64,000 nucleotides of DNA from Corynebacterium sp. KPL1814 (GTDB lineage Bacteria > Actinomycetota > Actinomycetes > Mycobacteriales > Mycobacteriaceae): assembly GCF_000478175.1 (NCBI RefSeq), contig NZ_KI515774.1, forward strand, positions 664,324 through 728,323, read 5' to 3'. A program made the position numbers and the translations under genes. Of this stretch, positions 42,115 through 53,371 are shown in pieces (within the stretch, counting starts at the first letter, position 1; each line of letters begins with the position of its first letter). Under the pieces are notes generated by a model, which was not told the DNA's origin, did no database searches, and saw only the letters and a list, made by a program, of their open reading frames with translations.

Positions 42115-42129
42115 AAGGCCATGCTATCC
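42102..42129. promoter_or_regulatory. Inverted repeat across the qor start codon
   Basis: GGATAGCATG (42102-42111) and CATGCTATCC (42120-42129) are perfect 10-bp arms with an 8-bp spacer. The spacer holds the qor start codon and the outer arm holds a TAGCAT -10-like hexamer (minus strand), so a bound repressor would block initiation. Confidence 0.6.
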
Positions 42130-42171
42130 CACAAAGCGCAGTAGCTGCAGAAAAATTGTGCTGTCTAAATC

Positions 42172-43200
42172 CTAGACGGCGGCGCGTTCCTCATTTAATG
42201 ATTGCTGGCGAACGGCGTATTTATCGTCGCCGGCGGGAGAGCCCGAGATGAGGTCTGGCGTGCCACCGACGCGGTGGCGCCCGTGTGCCCAGAGCAGAGC
42301 GGTAAAGCCGGTGACCACGGCGGACATACCTATGTGGAAGGGGACCGTCCACCGCGGCACGCCCAGGTAGAACTGCAAGACGCCCACGGCCCACTGGATG
42401 AGGATGCAGACGATAAGGACCCACCCTGCCTTCTTGGTCTCCTGCGGGGTGCGGTGCTTGTACAGCAGGAAGACGGTAATGGCGGTAAAGATGAGGTAGA
42501 CGTACATGCACATGGCGTGGGCGATGGCCATGGACTCGGTATCCACATTCAAGCGGCCGTCCATTCCCACGCCGGAGTCGCCGGAGTGGACGCCGGAACC
42601 GGTCACCATCGTCCCGGTGATCAGGACGATCGAGAGGGCGATGGTCGCGATGACGGCGAGGATGCGAATCGCTTGCGGGAACCGCGGCTGGGCGGTGCCA
42701 TCATCGGGTTCTTTGATGCGGGCATACAGCATGCAGGCAAGCCACACCAGCACCATGGAAGGCAGGAAGTGAAGAGCCACGGACCACCAGCGCAGATCCA
42801 AGTGCACGGAGATGCCGCCGATGACGGCCTGCAGGACGATGCCGGCCACGTTGAGCCATGCATAGACCCTGAGCTCAGGCCGGCGGCACGCCATATACAT
42901 GGCGATGACTGCCGCGCCTGCTGCGGCGGAATCGACGAAGGTGAGCAGGCGATTACCAAACTCAATGATCTGGTGGATTGCCGGTGCTGCGCCCTCTACC
43001 GGTACCAAGGAACCAGGCTGGCATTGGGGCCAGGTGGGGCAACCCAGGCCGGAACCGGTGACGCGGACGATGGAACCAGATACGGTGATGCCGCCTTGGC
43101 AGAAGATCAGGATCAGCGCGATAAGTCGCTGTTGCTCCACGGTAGGGACGGCTTCTTTAAAAAAGCGTTTAGTTCTGGTCCAGTAATTCACAAGCTGCAT
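42172..43200 (-). CDS. ctaA: Heme A synthase
   Basis: Membrane enzyme oxidising heme O to heme A for cytochrome aa3. 342 residues from ATG 43198-43200, eight hydrophobic segments. GGITVSGSIVRVTGSGLGCPTWP-type first-loop sequence and later VVTGSGVHSGDSG are family motifs. The open frame extends to 43305, but the upstream part has no membrane or family character. No clear ribosome binding site or -10 at leaderless spacing was found for the chosen start, so it is uncertain by a few codons. Confidence 0.93.
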   Translation of the reverse strand: MQLVNYWTRTKRFFKEAVPTVEQQRLIALILIFCQGGITVSGSIVRVTGSGLGCPTWPQCQPGSLVPVEGAAPAIHQIIEFGNRLLTFVDSAAAGAAVIAMYMACRRPELRVYAWLNVAGIVLQAVIGGISVHLDLRWWSVALHFLPSMVLVWLACMLYARIKEPDDGTAQPRFPQAIRILAVIATIALSIVLITGTMVTGSGVHSGDSGVGMDGRLNVDTESMAIAHAMCMYVYLIFTAITVFLLYKHRTPQETKKAGWVLIVCILIQWAVGVLQFYLGVPRWTVPFHIGMSAVVTGFTALLWAHGRHRVGGTPDLISGSPAGDDKYAVRQQSLNEERAAV

Positions 43201-43270
43201 CTTACTAGGGGGTGTGTAGCGAGCCGAAACCTTTGGCTCTATTTCGCGGGGAACTGGGTATAACTCACAT

Positions 43271-44035
43271 TTAGCCGTCGAAACGGAACCAACGAACGGC
43301 CGCATACGACGCCACTGCCAGCCACGCGGTCAAGGAAATGAGTTCGATGCCAGGAAAGGTGGAATTGGAGGCATCGGCAAGCGCGCCCGCTAGCGCCACG
43401 GTGGGCACGATGTTGAGCAGGCCATTATCCCCCAAACCCTGGGAGTAAAGAGTCCAGCCGACGATCGCCAGCAGGATGAACCAAATGAGGTTGGCCAGCG
43501 CGAGTACGGCCTCAGAGCTAAGGGTGCCGCCAAGCACCAAACCCATGGCGGTAAAGGCGGCGACGCCAAATATGAGCGAGACGATCATGAGCAAAATACC
43601 GGGCACACTGATGCGCAGACCCAGGGCAAAGGCCGTGGCACCGAGCACCAGAATCTGGAATACCACCATCGTCAGCACGCCTATGATCTTGCCGCCGATA
43701 ATCGCCCACGCCGGTACGCCGGAAGCGCCGGTGCGCTTTAAGGCCCCATAGCGGCGGTCAAAGGCCAGGGAAATTGCTTGCCCGGTGAAACCAGCCGACG
43801 TCGCCGCTACCGCAAGCACCATGGGAAAGACCTCGTGTAGACCATGGCCTGTGGTTGATTCCAGGTGGGCGGTCCCAATCAGGATGGCGAGTGGGATAAC
43901 GATGCTGAGCAGTTGTTGTTCGCCGTGGCGCAGCATGAGCTTGGCTTCCATGACGCCTTGGGCAAGGATGATGGCGCCCGCACTCGCCCGCTTGGGTGCT
44001 GGGCGGAAGGTGCCGGGGGAAAACGTTGTGCTCAT
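43271..44035 (-). CDS. ABC-2 type transporter permease
   Basis: 254 residues from ATG 44033-44035 with six predicted membrane helices (from about residue 45 onward), the form of DrrB-like ABC exporters. Partner of the ATPase gene 85 bp upstream. The frame is open to 44152, which would overlap the ATPase gene by 32 bp; the extra residues look non-conserved, so the later start is preferred. On the minus strand TAGAAT near 44095 could give it an internal promoter. Substrate unknown; adjacency to mptB hints at envelope material, but this is only context. Confidence 0.82.
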   Translation of the reverse strand: MSTTFSPGTFRPAPKRASAGAIILAQGVMEAKLMLRHGEQQLLSIVIPLAILIGTAHLESTTGHGLHEVFPMVLAVAATSAGFTGQAISLAFDRRYGALKRTGASGVPAWAIIGGKIIGVLTMVVFQILVLGATAFALGLRISVPGILLMIVSLIFGVAAFTAMGLVLGGTLSSEAVLALANLIWFILLAIVGWTLYSQGLGDNGLLNIVPTVALAGALADASNSTFPGIELISLTAWLAVASYAAVRWFRFDG

Positions 44036-44120
44036 AATCGGGGGCCTATTCCTTGAAAATTCGCTTGTAGTGGGTGCGTGTATTGGTGATTCTAGGATGA
44101 AGACAAGGCACGAGGCTTCA

Positions 44121-45050
44121 TCAACTGCGCAAGTGCCTGCCTGTGAGATCAAGGAATACTTCCTCGAGGTTCCGGTGGTGGGATTCCAGGCTTCGCAAAA
44201 GCACTCCTTGCCGGGCGAGCTCGGCGGCGAGGGCGGAAATCAGTTCCGGTGAACTGGGCTGGCTCACGCGGTAGTGCAGTGGCCGCGAGGCGGTCGTGGG
44301 GATCCCAATTCGCTGCAAGGCGTCCAGATCGACTGCGGAGTTGGCACTAAAACTAAAACCGGCGCCCTCGCCCTGGGCGGTAAGTTCCGCCGGCGTTCCC
44401 TGCGCCACGAGCGCGCCGTGATCCATGATGGCGATCTGATCCGCCAGTGATTCAGCCTCATCCATCAGGTGGGTGGTCAGAATAACGGTGGCCCCGTCGC
44501 GCTTGAGGGCGCGGATGAGGTCCCACACGGCGAGGCGGGATTGGGCGTCCATGCCTGCGGTGGGTTCATCGAGGAAAACCAGCTCGGGCCTGCCGATGAC
44601 CGCGAGTGCCAGCGATAGCCGCTGTTGTTGCCCGCCGGACAGCCGCCGGTAGGACGTGCGTGCCACGCCTTGCAAGCCGAGGGTCTCGAGCAACCATTCC
44701 GGTGGCAGTGGATTGGCGTTATAGCGAGCGGTCAATTCCAGCATCTCTAGCACGCGGATGCCTGAATAGGACCCGCCGCCTTGTAGCATGATTCCCACTT
44801 TTTCGCGCACCTTATCTGGTGCGGTGCTGGGGTCAAGGCCCAAGACCTTAATGGATCCGGCGGTGGGGTGGATAAAGCCTTCAGACATTTCGATGGTGGT
44901 GGACTTGCCAGCACCATTGGGCCCGAGCAGGCAAAATATTTCGCCGTGTGCAACGCTCAGGCTGAGCCCATTGACGGCTGCCGTGGGGCCAAATTTCTTT
45001 ACCACACCGTCCAAGGACAGGGCGGGGTTATCAGCTGGAATTGCATTCAC
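44121..45050 (-). CDS. ABC transporter ATP-binding protein, DrrA/CcmA type
   Basis: 309 residues. Walker A GPNGAGKST at 43-51, signature LSGGQQQRLSLA near 138-149 and Walker B LVFLDEPTAGMD follow in order; a C-terminal extension of about 90 residues is typical of ABC-2 exporters. ATG 45048-45050 lies 6 bp after the mptB stop, so the mannosyltransferase and the exporter are very likely one operon. Substrate unknown. Confidence 0.9.
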   Translation of the reverse strand: MNAIPADNPALSLDGVVKKFGPTAAVNGLSLSVAHGEIFCLLGPNGAGKSTTIEMSEGFIHPTAGSIKVLGLDPSTAPDKVREKVGIMLQGGGSYSGIRVLEMLELTARYNANPLPPEWLLETLGLQGVARTSYRRLSGGQQQRLSLALAVIGRPELVFLDEPTAGMDAQSRLAVWDLIRALKRDGATVILTTHLMDEAESLADQIAIMDHGALVAQGTPAELTAQGEGAGFSFSANSAVDLDALQRIGIPTTASRPLHYRVSQPSSPELISALAAELARQGVLLRSLESHHRNLEEVFLDLTGRHLRS

Positions 45051-45056
45051 GGGTGC

Positions 45057-46781
45057 CTAGTTTAAGACACGGATTCCGTTTCGGCGCATTGCAACCCACC
45101 ACACGCCGGCTACTACGGCGAATGTGCAGGCAGCGGCGATATAAATGGAAAGCACCGTCCCGGCAGGCAAACCCAAGCCGCGCGGTAGGACGAAAAAGCT
45201 CATCGCGCCGGTATAGGCAACGACGCTAAACCGGAAGATGTGCCGGTTCGCCCACGCCGCCAACGGCAAAACGGCCCAGAGGATGTACCACGGGTGGACC
45301 ACTGGGAAGAAGATAACGAGCACGAGGGTAGAGATTCCCAGCCCGCCCACGGGGTGGATATATCCGCGCAGCGTGGCAAAGAGCATGCGGGACATGAAGG
45401 CGACGGCGACCAAGACGCCGAAACTGCGCGTGATGGTCAATATGGCATCGGTGTGGTCCCCAAGGCCTAAAAACATGCCGAGGAAACCGGCGCCCACTCC
45501 CGTGGCCGTGGATAGGGAAAGCCAGGAGCGAATCGTGGCGGCTCCGCCTTGCCCGGTAATCCACCCGAGGTTAATGCCCGTGATGATACTGATGAGCGCA
45601 ATGGTGACTACGAGCACCGCGCCCTGCACGGCAATGGCTATAAATAAGGCCCGCCAGCGCGGCACGCGCGCCTGCACGTGCAGGTGGCGGGCATACGCCA
45701 TGCCGATAAAGCCGAGCCCAATAAAGCCGGTGACCTTGACCATTCCGGCGCAGGATAGGAAAAAGCCAGAGGCTATAAGCGCAACGTAGGCTCCTCTTTT
45801 ATCCTGCCCCAGCTTATCGATGCCCCTTAATCCAAGCTCCATGCCCAGCAACGACAATCCAAGCATGATGGATTCATTATGGATACCGCCGACGAGGTGA
45901 AGGATGGTCAGCGGGTTCAAGATGCCGAGCCATAGTGCGGAGGCAGGGGAGACGCGGCATCGCTGAGCAAGCTGTGTGATGGCCCAGCCGGCCACGATGA
46001 TGCCCACGATGGAAAGTAGGCGGTGGGCGATGACGCCTAAGACAATGGAATTTCCGGTGATGATGCTGACGATGGCCGCCAGCCCCAAGGCAACGGGCCC
46101 ATATGGTGACGGTGAATTCGCCCAGATAAACGGAACGGAGCGCGCGAGCTCGTTGCCAGCGCCCAAGAGCTGAACTGGGCCGGCGGAATAGGGATCCATC
46201 CCTTGGGCCACGATGGAGCCATTGGCCAAATAAGAATAGATGTCTTGGGTAAATAAGGGTGCGGTAAAGATGAGGGGGATGATCCACCCAGCCCACGTGA
46301 TCCACAGCTGGCGCGGGGAGACCAGCCGGCGGGAGCGATCGCTGGTGGGCTCGCCGGGTCGCGCCTGGCGCAGCGGGGTGCCCACGAAGGGGGCGAGGAA
46401 AATCCAGGCCGTTACTAAAAGCCCCACGCCCACCATGACGAGGGCGGACGAGGTCTGCAGCATACGCGACATGAGCGAGCCAAATGGCACATTGTCATAA
46501 GGGTTGCCCACTACAGGCAGCGCGCCTGCTCCCAAAGCGCCAAAGGCAATGAGGAGGGAACCGACGGTTCCGGCCCACCGCAAGATGAAAAAGGTGCGCT
46601 TTTGGGAGACCGTGGTGTGCTGCAGTTCCTCTGGCGCTTGGGTGATGAAATCGTAGCGAGTATCCCCGGCTTGCGCGCCGGTGCCTTCGGCGTGCAGCTG
46701 CGCGGAACGAGAACCTGCGGTGCCCAAGCGCGGCAATTCTGCCTTAACGCTCTCGAGCACTCCCCGTAGTTTCCCTTTCAT
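45057..46781 (-). CDS. mptB: Alpha-(1->6)-mannopyranosyltransferase, MptB type
   Basis: Polyprenyl-phosphomannose-dependent GT-C glycosyltransferase that starts the mannan core of lipomannan and lipoarabinomannan-like glycolipids in Corynebacteriales. 574 residues, about 13 hydrophobic segments after an N-terminal cytoplasmic part of about 60 residues. The GT-C acidic motif lies in FTQDIYSYLANG. The position next to ctaA and sufR matches the C. glutamicum mptB locus, which supports the family choice over MptA. ATG 46779-46781 has TAAGGT 8 nt upstream and no good ribosome binding site, so it may be leaderless. Confidence 0.88.
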   Translation of the reverse strand: MKGKLRGVLESVKAELPRLGTAGSRSAQLHAEGTGAQAGDTRYDFITQAPEELQHTTVSQKRTFFILRWAGTVGSLLIAFGALGAGALPVVGNPYDNVPFGSLMSRMLQTSSALVMVGVGLLVTAWIFLAPFVGTPLRQARPGEPTSDRSRRLVSPRQLWITWAGWIIPLIFTAPLFTQDIYSYLANGSIVAQGMDPYSAGPVQLLGAGNELARSVPFIWANSPSPYGPVALGLAAIVSIITGNSIVLGVIAHRLLSIVGIIVAGWAITQLAQRCRVSPASALWLGILNPLTILHLVGGIHNESIMLGLSLLGMELGLRGIDKLGQDKRGAYVALIASGFFLSCAGMVKVTGFIGLGFIGMAYARHLHVQARVPRWRALFIAIAVQGAVLVVTIALISIITGINLGWITGQGGAATIRSWLSLSTATGVGAGFLGMFLGLGDHTDAILTITRSFGVLVAVAFMSRMLFATLRGYIHPVGGLGISTLVLVIFFPVVHPWYILWAVLPLAAWANRHIFRFSVVAYTGAMSFFVLPRGLGLPAGTVLSIYIAAACTFAVVAGVWWVAMRRNGIRVLN

Positions 46782-46789
46782 GGCTTAAG

Positions 46790-46795
46790 ACCTTA
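46790..46795 (-). promoter_or_regulatory. Possible -10 hexamer of mptB, leaderless type
   Basis: On the minus strand TAAGGT ends 8 nt before the mptB ATG. It fits TANNNT less closely than the other leaderless cases here. Confidence 0.4.
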
Positions 46796-46856
46796 CGCGA
46801 GGACCGTGGGGTGGGAAATTCACCCCCGCCGCCACGCCCGGTGACTGCAATGGTGG

Positions 46857-46888
46857 CATTCCGGAATGAATTAAGGAACACTAGTGTT
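46857..46888. promoter_or_regulatory. Two perfect 12-bp palindromes in the sufR promoter
   Basis: CATTCCGGAATG (46857-46868) and AACACTAGTGTT (46877-46888) have centres exactly 20 bp apart. The second ends just before a TCTAAT -10-like hexamer (46890-46895). ACACT-type half sites have been described for mycobacterial SufR, so the second palindrome is the better candidate for autoregulation by SufR. Confidence 0.6.
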
Positions 46889-46996
46889 GTCTAATGATGA
46901 AAGCGCAGTTATGGCGCTTGCGTAGCGACGGCATTTCCGGCGCGACGGAGCGCGGTGACTGCAGGCAACTGACCTAAGGAAGGGAGGTTTTAGGGC

Positions 46997-47734
46997 ATGG
47001 CTAACTCACAGCGCGCGGCAGCGGCGCATGTGGCGGTGAAAGAATCACGGTCCACGGATGGTGATACCCGCCGCCAGGTACTGCTGCTATTGCTTAAGGA
47101 CGGCCCTGTAACCGCCTCTTACCTGGGTGAGCGCCTTGGTCTTTCGACCGCCGGGATCCGCCGGCATTTAGACATTCTGGTGGAAGAAGAACTAACGGAA
47201 GTTGTCGAGCGCCGTCCAGTTTCTCGTTCGCGGATGCATTCCGGAGCGGGTCGTGGGCGACCGGCAAAACACTTCCGCCTGACGGATCGTGGGCGTGCGC
47301 AATTTGGCCACGCCTATGATGAATTAGCTTCTGAAGCGTTGACCGCGCTGCGCTCTGCGGGCGGTTCAGAGGCTGTGAAGAACTTCGCTAAGGCTCGTTT
47401 TGAGCGCATCATCGCCGATGTGCGTCCCTTCGTGGACGCGGAAGAATCGGTCGAGGAAGTAGCGCGCAAACTGGCTGAAACCCTGGATAAGCACGGGTAC
47501 GCCGCAACCGTGGACCGTGCGGGCCAGGGCGTGCAAATCTGTCAACACCACTGCCCGGTTGCCCATGTGGCGGCCGAGCACCCTGAACTGTGCGAGGCAG
47601 AGCAGGAAGTCTTTTCCGCCCTCTTAGGCAAACACGTACAACCTTTGGCTTCTATCGCAGATGGCCACGGAATTTGTACCACGAATATCCCCTTGACACC
47701 TGTCAAAACTAATACTGAAAGGAGCGAGTCATGA
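46997..47734 (+). CDS. sufR: SufR, Fe-S cluster-sensing repressor of the suf operon
   Basis: ArsR/DeoR-like winged-helix regulator, 245 residues, homologous to mycobacterial Rv1460. The DNA-binding part covers about residues 24-100 ([23 protein letters not shown]). Near the C terminus the likely Fe-S ligands are CQHHC, a Cys in PELCEAE and a last one in GICTTN. ATG 46997 follows AAGGAAGGGAGG. Its stop overlaps the sufB start by 4 bp. Likely represses its own operon when Fe-S clusters are plentiful, acting at the palindromes upstream. Confidence 0.92.
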   Translation: MANSQRAAAAHVAVKESRSTDGDTRRQVLLLLLKDGPVTASYLGERLGLSTAGIRRHLDILVEEELTEVVERRPVSRSRMHSGAGRGRPAKHFRLTDRGRAQFGHAYDELASEALTALRSAGGSEAVKNFAKARFERIIADVRPFVDAEESVEEVARKLAETLDKHGYAATVDRAGQGVQICQHHCPVAHVAAEHPELCEAEQEVFSALLGKHVQPLASIADGHGICTTNIPLTPVKTNTERSES

Positions 47735-49170
47735 CCCAGGCACAATCGGCACCTGATAACAAGATGACCGATGATGAGATCATCGATTCTATTGGTGCGT
47801 ATGAGTACGGCTGGCACGACTCGGACTCGGCCGGCGCTTCTGCCGCCCGTGGCCTGAACGAGGACGTTGTCCGCGATATTTCCGCAAAGAAGGGCGAGCC
47901 CGAGTGGATGCTGAACCAGCGTCTCAAGGCCCTGGATATCTTTGATAAGAAGCCCATTCCCACTTGGGGCGCGGATCTCTCCGGCATCGACTTTGACCAG
48001 ATCAAGTACTACGTCAAGTCCACCGAAGAGCAGGCGCAGACCTGGGACGACCTCCCGGATGATATTAAGGCCACCTACGATAAGCTGGGCATCCCTGAGG
48101 CAGAAAAGCAGCGTTTGGTTGCCGGCGTGGCCGCACAGTACGAGTCTGAGGTTGTCTACCACCAGATTCGCGAAGACCTGGAAAGCCAGGGCGTTATCTT
48201 CGTCGATACCGATACCGCGCTGCGCGATTACCCAGAGCTTTTTAAGGAACACTTCGGCACCGTTATTCCTGCCGGTGACAATAAGTTCTCCGCGCTTAAC
48301 TCTGCAGTGTGGTCCGGCGGCTCCTTCATTTACGTTCCGAAGGGCGTGCACGTTGATATCCCGCTGCAGGCCTACTTCCGTATTAATACCGAGAACATGG
48401 GCCAGTTCGAGCGCACCCTTATCATCGTGGATGAGGATGCCTACGTTCACTACGTGGAAGGCTGCACCGCGCCCATCTACAAGTCGGACTCCCTGCACTC
48501 CGCGGTGGTGGAGATCATCGTGAAGAAGGGCGGCCGCTGCCGCTATACGACGATTCAGAACTGGTCCAGCAACGTCTACAACCTGGTGACCAAGCGCACC
48601 AAGGTGGAAGAGGGCGGCACCATGGAATGGGTCGATGGCAATATCGGCTCCAAGGTCACCATGAAGTACCCGGCCGTGTGGATGACCGGTCCGCACGCTA
48701 AGGGTGAGGTGCTTTCCGTCGCCTTCGCTGGCGAGGGACAGTTCCAGGACACCGGTGCGAAGATGACGCACATGGCGCCCTACACCTCCTCCAATATCGT
48801 CTCCAAGTCCGTTGCCCGCGCCGGCGGTCGCGCTGCCTACCGCGGACTGGTGCAGGTCAACCAAAATGCGCACCACTCCACGTCCAACGTGGAATGTGAC
48901 GCCTTGCTCGTGGACAATATCTCGCGTTCGGACACATACCCGTATAACGACATCCGCAACGAGTACGTCACGCTGGGCCACGAGGCTACCGTTTCGCAGG
49001 TTTCTGAAGAACAGCTGTTCTACCTCATGTCCCGCGGCATTGCGGAAGAAGAAGCAATGGCAATGATCGTGCGTGGCTTCGTTGAGCCGATTGCTAAGGA
49101 GCTGCCGATGGAGTACGCCCTCGAGCTCAACCGCCTCATCGAACTGCAAATGGAAGGATCGGTCGGCTAA
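47731..49170 (+). CDS. sufB: Fe-S cluster assembly protein SufB
   Basis: Scaffold subunit of the SufBCD complex, 479 residues. The C-terminal beta-helix and the motifs [21 protein letters not shown] and [18 protein letters not shown] are typical. ATG 47731 overlaps sufR (ATGA) behind AAAGGAG. No intein is present, unlike mycobacterial SufB. Confidence 0.96.
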   Translation: MTQAQSAPDNKMTDDEIIDSIGAYEYGWHDSDSAGASAARGLNEDVVRDISAKKGEPEWMLNQRLKALDIFDKKPIPTWGADLSGIDFDQIKYYVKSTEEQAQTWDDLPDDIKATYDKLGIPEAEKQRLVAGVAAQYESEVVYHQIREDLESQGVIFVDTDTALRDYPELFKEHFGTVIPAGDNKFSALNSAVWSGGSFIYVPKGVHVDIPLQAYFRINTENMGQFERTLIIVDEDAYVHYVEGCTAPIYKSDSLHSAVVEIIVKKGGRCRYTTIQNWSSNVYNLVTKRTKVEEGGTMEWVDGNIGSKVTMKYPAVWMTGPHAKGEVLSVAFAGEGQFQDTGAKMTHMAPYTSSNIVSKSVARAGGRAAYRGLVQVNQNAHHSTSNVECDALLVDNISRSDTYPYNDIRNEYVTLGHEATVSQVSEEQLFYLMSRGIAEEEAMAMIVRGFVEPIAKELPMEYALELNRLIELQMEGSVG

Positions 49171-49174
49171 AGAA

Positions 49175-50329
49175 ATGGTCGCTTCGAACGAATTCAATCC
49201 GGATAAGATCACCAAGGGTGACGTCTTTACCTCTACCAACGTGGAGGATTTCCCGGTACCGCACGGCCGCGACGAGGTGTGGCGCTTTGTTTCCCTCCGC
49301 AAGCTGCGGGGCCTGCACAACGGGGAATTTGCTCAAGCGGTGGCCCAGGATGTGAAGGTAAGCGAGCACCCCGGCGTTTCTGCGGAGACTGTAAGCCGCG
49401 ACGATGAGCGTCTTGGCCGCGTGGGCAAGCCTTCTGACCGCGTGGCCGCCCAGGCATGGACCTCCATGCCGGAAGGTCAAGTGGTAACCGTTGACCCCGA
49501 GGTGCAGGTGGAAGATCCCATCACCATTACCTATACGGGTAAGGGCGAGGACGTGACCTCCTTCGGTGCCACCTCCATTGAGGTAGGCCACCATGCGGAG
49601 GCCACCGTGGTGCTGAAGTACGTTGGCTCTGGCACCCATGCGGATAACGTGGAGTTCATCCTCGGCGATGGCGCGCACCTGACCGTCATCGTGGATGTCG
49701 ACTGGGAAAACGACGCGGTGCACCTGTCCAACCAGGTAGCTCAGGTAGGACGCGATGCAGTGCTGCGCCATAACTCTGCCATCTTCGGCGGCGAGGTCGT
49801 GCGCATCGTCCCACGCGTGAACTTCACCGCTCCTGGCGGCGATGCCGAGTTGCTGGGCGTGTACTTCGCCGATTCTGGTCAGTACTTCGAAAACCGCATG
49901 CTCGTGGATCACTCGGTTCCGAATTGTCGCTCCAATGTCCTGTACAAGGGCGCATTGCAGGGTGAGAAGAAGAACGAGGCTCGTACCTGCTGGGTGGGAG
50001 ACGTGCTTATCCGCTCCAACGCACAGGGCACCGATACCTATGAGACGAATAATAACCTCATCCTCACGGACGGTGCGCGCGCTGACGCCATCCCGAACTT
50101 GGAAATCGAAACCGGTGAAATCACCGGCGCCGGCCACGCCGCAACGGTGGGACGCTTTGACGATATCGAGCTGTTCTACCTGATGTCCCGCGGCATTCCG
50201 GAGGCAGAGGCTCGTCGCCTCATCATTCGTGGCTTCTTCAATGAGGTCATCCACCGCATTCCGGTGCAATCCCTGTCCGAGGAACTGGAAAACCGCATTT
50301 CCGAAGAACTGGAAAAGATCTCCGCTTAA
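49175..50329 (+). CDS. sufD: Fe-S cluster assembly protein SufD
   Basis: Partner of SufB in the SufBC2D scaffold, 384 residues. The end MSRGIPEAEARRLIIRGFFNEVIHRI parallels SufB and defines the family. The frame is open from inside sufB, but ATG 49175, 5 bp after the sufB stop, gives a protein starting MVASNEFNPDK. The ribosome binding site is weak (AAAGAA), so coupling to sufB translation is likely. Confidence 0.95.
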   Translation: MVASNEFNPDKITKGDVFTSTNVEDFPVPHGRDEVWRFVSLRKLRGLHNGEFAQAVAQDVKVSEHPGVSAETVSRDDERLGRVGKPSDRVAAQAWTSMPEGQVVTVDPEVQVEDPITITYTGKGEDVTSFGATSIEVGHHAEATVVLKYVGSGTHADNVEFILGDGAHLTVIVDVDWENDAVHLSNQVAQVGRDAVLRHNSAIFGGEVVRIVPRVNFTAPGGDAELLGVYFADSGQYFENRMLVDHSVPNCRSNVLYKGALQGEKKNEARTCWVGDVLIRSNAQGTDTYETNNNLILTDGARADAIPNLEIETGEITGAGHAATVGRFDDIELFYLMSRGIPEAEARRLIIRGFFNEVIHRIPVQSLSEELENRISEELEKISA

Positions 50330-50359
50330 CGCACTTACAGAAGGAAACCCACAAAAACT

Positions 50360-52408
<2,049 letters not shown>

Positions 52409-52409
<1 letters not shown>

Positions 52410-52861
52410 TGAATCTTGATTCGATGTACCAAGACGTGATCTTGGATCACTATAAAAATCCGCAACACGCGGGGTTGCGCGAGCCGTTCCAGGCAGAGGT
52501 CCACCACGTGAACCCCTCATGCGGTGATGAGCTCACGTTGCGCGTCAACCTTTCCGCAGATGGCAAGACCGTTGAGGATGTGTCCTACGACGCCGAAGGC
52601 TGCTCCATCTCCCAAGCATCGACGTCCGTCATGGCGGAAGAGATCGTCGGCCTGCCCTTGGAGGAAGCCAATAAAAAGCTTGCCGAGTTTGAAAAGATGG
52701 TTACCTCGCGTGGCCAGGACGAAGGCGATGAGGACATCATCGGCGATGGTGTTGCCTTTGCAGGCGTTTCTCAATACCCGGCACGAGTTAAATGCGCGCT
52801 GCTAGGGTGGAAGGCTTTTCAGGCCGCCACCGCAGATGCGCTCAATGAAGTGGAGAAGTAA
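52409..52861 (+). CDS. sufU: Zinc-dependent sulfurtransferase SufU
   Basis: Takes persulfide sulfur from SufS and passes it on to SufBCD. 150 residues. The zinc cysteines occur in NPSCGDELTL, EGCSISQAS and VKCALLGW, as in Gram-positive SufU. ATG 52409 overlaps the sufS stop by one base, so the pair is coupled. Confidence 0.95.
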
Positions 52862-53269
52862 ATGACCGATCCCGTAGATCCTTACCAGAACGAGAATTCG
52901 TCCTTCAGCGCAGGCGGTGAGCGGCCGGAGCAGACGGAAGAACAGCTGTCGAAGGCCTTTGACATCACCGAGTTCATGCGCGATGTCATCGACCCGGAGC
53001 TCGGCATCAACGTTGTTGACTTGGGCTTGGTCTATGACCTGTGGCTGGAAGAAGAAGATGGCAAAGAGCTCGCCATGATTAACATGACGCTTACCTCGCC
53101 GGCCTGCCCTTTGACCGATGTCATTGCGGAGCAGGTTGAGGACATCGTTACCGGCAAGAAGCTTGCCGATGGCGTGCGTATCAACTGGGTGTGGATGCCG
53201 CCTTGGGGCCCACACATGATTTCCGAAGAAGGCCGCGAGCAGCTCCAAGCTCTGGGCTTCGCGGTTTAA
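52862..53269 (+). CDS. sufT: SufT-like metal-sulfur cluster maturation factor (MIP18/DUF59)
   Basis: 135 residues. The MIP18 core contains VIDPELGINVVDLGLVYD and MTLTSPACPLTDVI with the conserved Cys. ATG 52862 begins directly after the sufU stop. In Staphylococcus SufT helps mature Fe-S proteins when demand is high. Last gene of the suf operon; a large terminator palindrome follows, now cut off by the IS element. Confidence 0.92.
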   Translation: MTDPVDPYQNENSSFSAGGERPEQTEEQLSKAFDITEFMRDVIDPELGINVVDLGLVYDLWLEEEDGKELAMINMTLTSPACPLTDVIAEQVEDIVTGKKLADGVRINWVWMPPWGPHMISEEGREQLQALGFAV

Positions 53270-53287
53270 TCACCACGGAATAGCGGG

Positions 53288-53315
53288 AAAGCGGCGGTAG
53301 TACTACCGCCGCTTT
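53288..53315 (+). terminator. suf operon terminator, interrupted by an insertion sequence
   Basis: A perfect 28-bp palindrome: 53288-53301 pairs with 53302-53315. Its last 8 bp (GCCGCTTT) are the target duplication of the adjacent IS. Removing the IS joins the palindrome to TCTGCG at 54734 and restores a TTTT end, so the original T-run was separated from the stem. Confidence 0.85.
53308..53315 (+). repeat. Target site duplication, left copy
   Basis: GCCGCTTT, identical to 54726-54733 on the far side of the IS. Eight bases is normal for IS256-family insertion. Confidence 0.9.
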
Positions 53316-53340
53316 GGGTTAAGTAGCAAAATGTGTGTCT
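53316..53340 (+). repeat. Terminal inverted repeat of the IS, left end
   Basis: Outer end GGGTTAAGTAGCA. It pairs with 54701-54725 at 22 of 25 positions. Confidence 0.9.
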
Positions 53341-53371
53341 GGTGGGCGTGTCGTCGGTTGGGCGCCTTTTG

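Noticed and set aside
42202..43263. 353-codon open frame opposite ctaA
   Set aside because: Complement of a hydrophobic gene; low-complexity His/Asp/Gly-rich sequence without a start signal.
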